This document shows positions 61,583-64,000 of a DNA stretch of 64,000 nt, one piece after another. The stretch comes from Batkoa obscura (Eukaryota; Entomophthoromycota; Entomophthoromycetes; Entomophthorales; Batkoaceae), in NCBI GenBank assembly GCA_030770535.1, contig JASVEC010000018.1:620001-684000 (forward strand), read 5' to 3'. Within the stretch, counting starts at the first letter, position 1; the number at the start of each line of letters is the position of its first letter. Under the pieces are notes generated by a model. The model made no database searches. It was not told the origin of the DNA and saw only the letters and a program-made list of their open reading frames with translations. Position numbers and translations under genes: made by a program.

Positions 61583-64000
61583 TTATTTTGATTTTTCATA
61601 TTCTTCTTTTTTAGCTACTAATTTTTTAGCATAATCAATAACAAACCCTTTCACCATTTTTTTTAATGCTTCATTCATTATTCTCATTCGTCCTTCTTTA
61701 TAACATTCTTGTCGCATCTCTTTGGTAACTAAACTTGTTGTCATCTATTTAAAAAATTAATTAAAAATTCTTGAAAAATTGACTATCAAGCTCACCCTTT
61801 CAGCATGTTTTTTAAAAAATTCTTTTTCAAAATATTTATAATATGGGTTAAAATAATGCACCACTACTTTTGCAATCTAAATAGCAATGATTAATATGTT
61901 AAATTATAGATTCATGTTAATCAACATACCATATTTTTACATCTAGATTTTAGTTCATCTTGAGTATAAGCTTTTTCGGATATTTCAAATTTACATACAC
62001 TTTTATCTCTAGCATCCATCGATTTGTATTGCTTATTATCTATCTCATTTTCTTCTATTTCTGTTAAATCCGAATATTTATATTTCCGTATTTTATTACT
62101 TTCTCCTATGTTTTTATACTCCAACTTTCCTAAACTACCCTCTTTTGGTGATTTTACTGAGCTTAGTAAATATTCACATGAGTTGGTAGCCTGTCTTTTA
62201 GCGGGCGATGCCTTATACTCTTTTCCTTGGTTTTTAATACTAATTTCAGTTGTATACTCACTGTTTTTAACAGATATTAAAGGATAACTTCCTTTCTTTT
62301 CATCATATATATTTGTTTGATTTAAATCAGTAATAGGAGTAGAAGTAGGTAATGAACAAGGAGTATTAACAGATGAAGGAGCATGACCATTTCCAGAATA
62401 GTAATTGTAATAATCCATATTAAGGGAAGTTTGTGGTAGATAATTATAATTCATAGGATAGTTTAGATTATGAGGAATATTTTCTTCATTTTTTGGTTTA
62501 TCCCACCTTGTCATCCTAGTAACTGAATGGTAATAGTAAGGTTGACCTGTTGGTGCTATAGCTTGACACCAACCAGGTGGGAGGTCATTTGTTGTAGGAG
62601 CTATAGGTTGATGAGGTGCTTCATGATGGTTATGTATAAAAGTGTGTGGGACTTGACCAGTGTAGTTAATATTATAAGGTGGAATTGAAGTACTATGTGC
62701 CAATGCTGGATTTATAGCAGGATGTGTACTTGTCCCTTGAGAATAGCTGTTGTATGCCCAAGGGGTGCTAACTGGGAATGCTCCATTTTGTAATGGTGGT
62801 TGGAAGTAATTGATAATATTAGGATTGACAATAGAGCTAGTATTTAATGGGATTTGATCAGCTTTGGAGTTTGGATTGACTTTAGTAGTATTTACTTTAG
62901 AAGAGGGTGTATCATTGAGATTTGATGAAGCCTCCTGCTCATTTTCAGTTTTAAGCTCTTCTTCATCTACGAATTGAGACCTGATTAGTATATTAGTGCT
63001 TTTAAGTGTATTAAATAAATGGTATTTAAGAGAGGAGGTAGATTGAGCATTGAGTGCTATAGTGGATGATTGAGAACCATCGACGTTATTTGCATTAGAA
63101 TCTTGATTTGATAGACCCTTATTCTTCAAGGAATCACCAGATGGAGAAGGTTCAACAAGTAAATCCTCCCATCTACGTATATTCCCTTTGATATGTTCAC
63201 CAGTTTGACTGCATACTTTTAATTCTGAAGGATCTTGAGGTGTACCAGGGCCATTTGAATCCGCATTAAGCAAAGCCGCCTTAACATGAAAGGGTGAATT
63301 CTGGGCAGATAATTGAGAATCAGTTATTGAAAATTTCTTCAGAAGCAAGCTAGGGCTATCGCTTTCACCTTGTATGGTAGCTACAGCACTTGACACATCC
63401 ACTTTTTGTAGTCGAGGGATGATGTATTTAAGTGGCAATGGATCCCATTTTAAAAGCAATCGATTTGCTTTTGATTTGATCTCTGGGGAGCATGTTTCTA
63501 TGTTGGTTTCTAAAGTTTCAAATATTTTCAAATCGACTAATTTGTTTTTGTTCATGATAGGAAGCATATCTAGTACATCTAATAATCCATCGAATATGAT
63601 GTCGTCATCCTTAAACAATTCAAGCAAAGCTTTAAGTGACGTGAGGCCATGTAGCCTTAAGAATGTCTTCAAATACTTTTTATCTTCGGTTAGTTTCATC
63701 TTTTTAATTAACATAAGCGCCCTATTTGTGTTTTTATCCTCTTGGCTTATCCTCATTAATAAACTAGCTAATTTTGAAACCTCATCATCACTACATAAAC
63801 CACGATGTTTGGATTCTATTTCATCCTCATCAGAATTCTCAAAGCCTCTAAGCTCAGTCTGTTTCTCTCCGCCTAATATACCTTTGCAGTTTGGTTCGCC
63901 ACAATAGCAGATTTGTGCTTCAGCGCCATATCGTTCAAATTGGTAATCAAAAGTTAACTCTTCACCTTTTTTTATAGCTCTTTTCGAGAAGATTCCAATC
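61583..64000 (-). CDS. SET2: SET2-type histone H3 lysine 36 methyltransferase (cut by window edge)
   Basis: Three exons on the minus strand (64000-61930, 61876-61796, 61744-61583) give about 770 residues of the C-terminal part. At the right edge the end of the SET domain is visible (IGIFSKRAIKKGEELTFDYQ), with post-SET cysteines CYCGEPNCKG. A WW domain follows (LPPGWCQAIAPTGQPYYYH, then RMTRWDKP). The C-terminus carries an SRI-like helical segment (HYFNPYYKYFEKEFFKKHA, then NEALKKMVKGFVIDYAKKL), which in Set2 binds the phosphorylated RNA polymerase II tail. Set2 places H3K36 methylation during elongation. The AWS and most of SET lie outside the window. The layout SET, post-SET, WW, SRI is intact as far as seen. 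Confidence 0.94.

Overview
The window is nuclear DNA of a fungus: very AT-rich, with about 23 protein genes. Many are split by short introns (mostly 45-65 nt, GTAAGT/GTAA donors, TAG acceptors), separated by intergenic spaces ranging from about 100 bp to 4 kb. The gene set is fungal or opisthokont: a KIN4-type kinase, COX16, RPO41, CCZ1, SET2 with WW and SRI domains, a Thr/Ser-rich secreted protein with a chitin-binding-like module, and a GPI-anchored-type surface protein. A MARCH5-like ubiquitin ligase and a TCP10/SAS-4-type protein are present, which points away from budding yeasts and towards an early-diverging lineage. Base composition, intron density and Asn runs would fit an entomophthoralean such as Conidiobolus, but that placement is only a guess.

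Layout. 1-5 kb: PRP2/DHX16-like splicing helicase (cut by the left edge), RRP15, KIN4-like kinase. 7-12 kb: an MFS transporter, a glycolipid transfer protein and COX16, all on the minus strand. 12-22 kb: a plus-strand run of mitochondrial RNA polymerase, CCZ1, an SLC25 carrier and a SPRY protein. 22-27 kb: MARCH5-like RING-CH ligase, mitochondrial tryptophanyl-tRNA synthetase, sphingolipid delta-4 desaturase. 27-35 kb: two gene-poor stretches around a C2H2 zinc-finger gene. 35-44 kb: a large SEC7/BIG ARF-GEF and a PPR-like protein. 45-50 kb: two unrelated secreted or surface proteins with internal repeats. 51-64 kb: tRNA-Leu(UAG), a coiled-coil protein, a TCP10/SAS-4-like protein, NOT2, SF3B2/CUS1 and SET2 (cut by the right edge).

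There is no operon-like organisation. Themes recur: splicing (PRP2, SF3B2), mitochondrial gene expression and respiration (RPO41, TrpRS, COX16, perhaps the PPR-like protein), sphingolipids (GLTP, desaturase), and membrane traffic (SEC7, CCZ1).

The main structure not explained by genes is a family of about 105-bp sequences with inverted ends of the form ATATGGGGATGT / ACATCCCCATAT. At least 12 copies lie only in intergenic DNA. Two of them form a 77-bp perfect inverted repeat around a 613-bp interior (8971-9737). They look like MITEs and I could not tie them to any named family. Exon boundaries were read by eye from splice signals and frame continuity, so individual junctions may be off.
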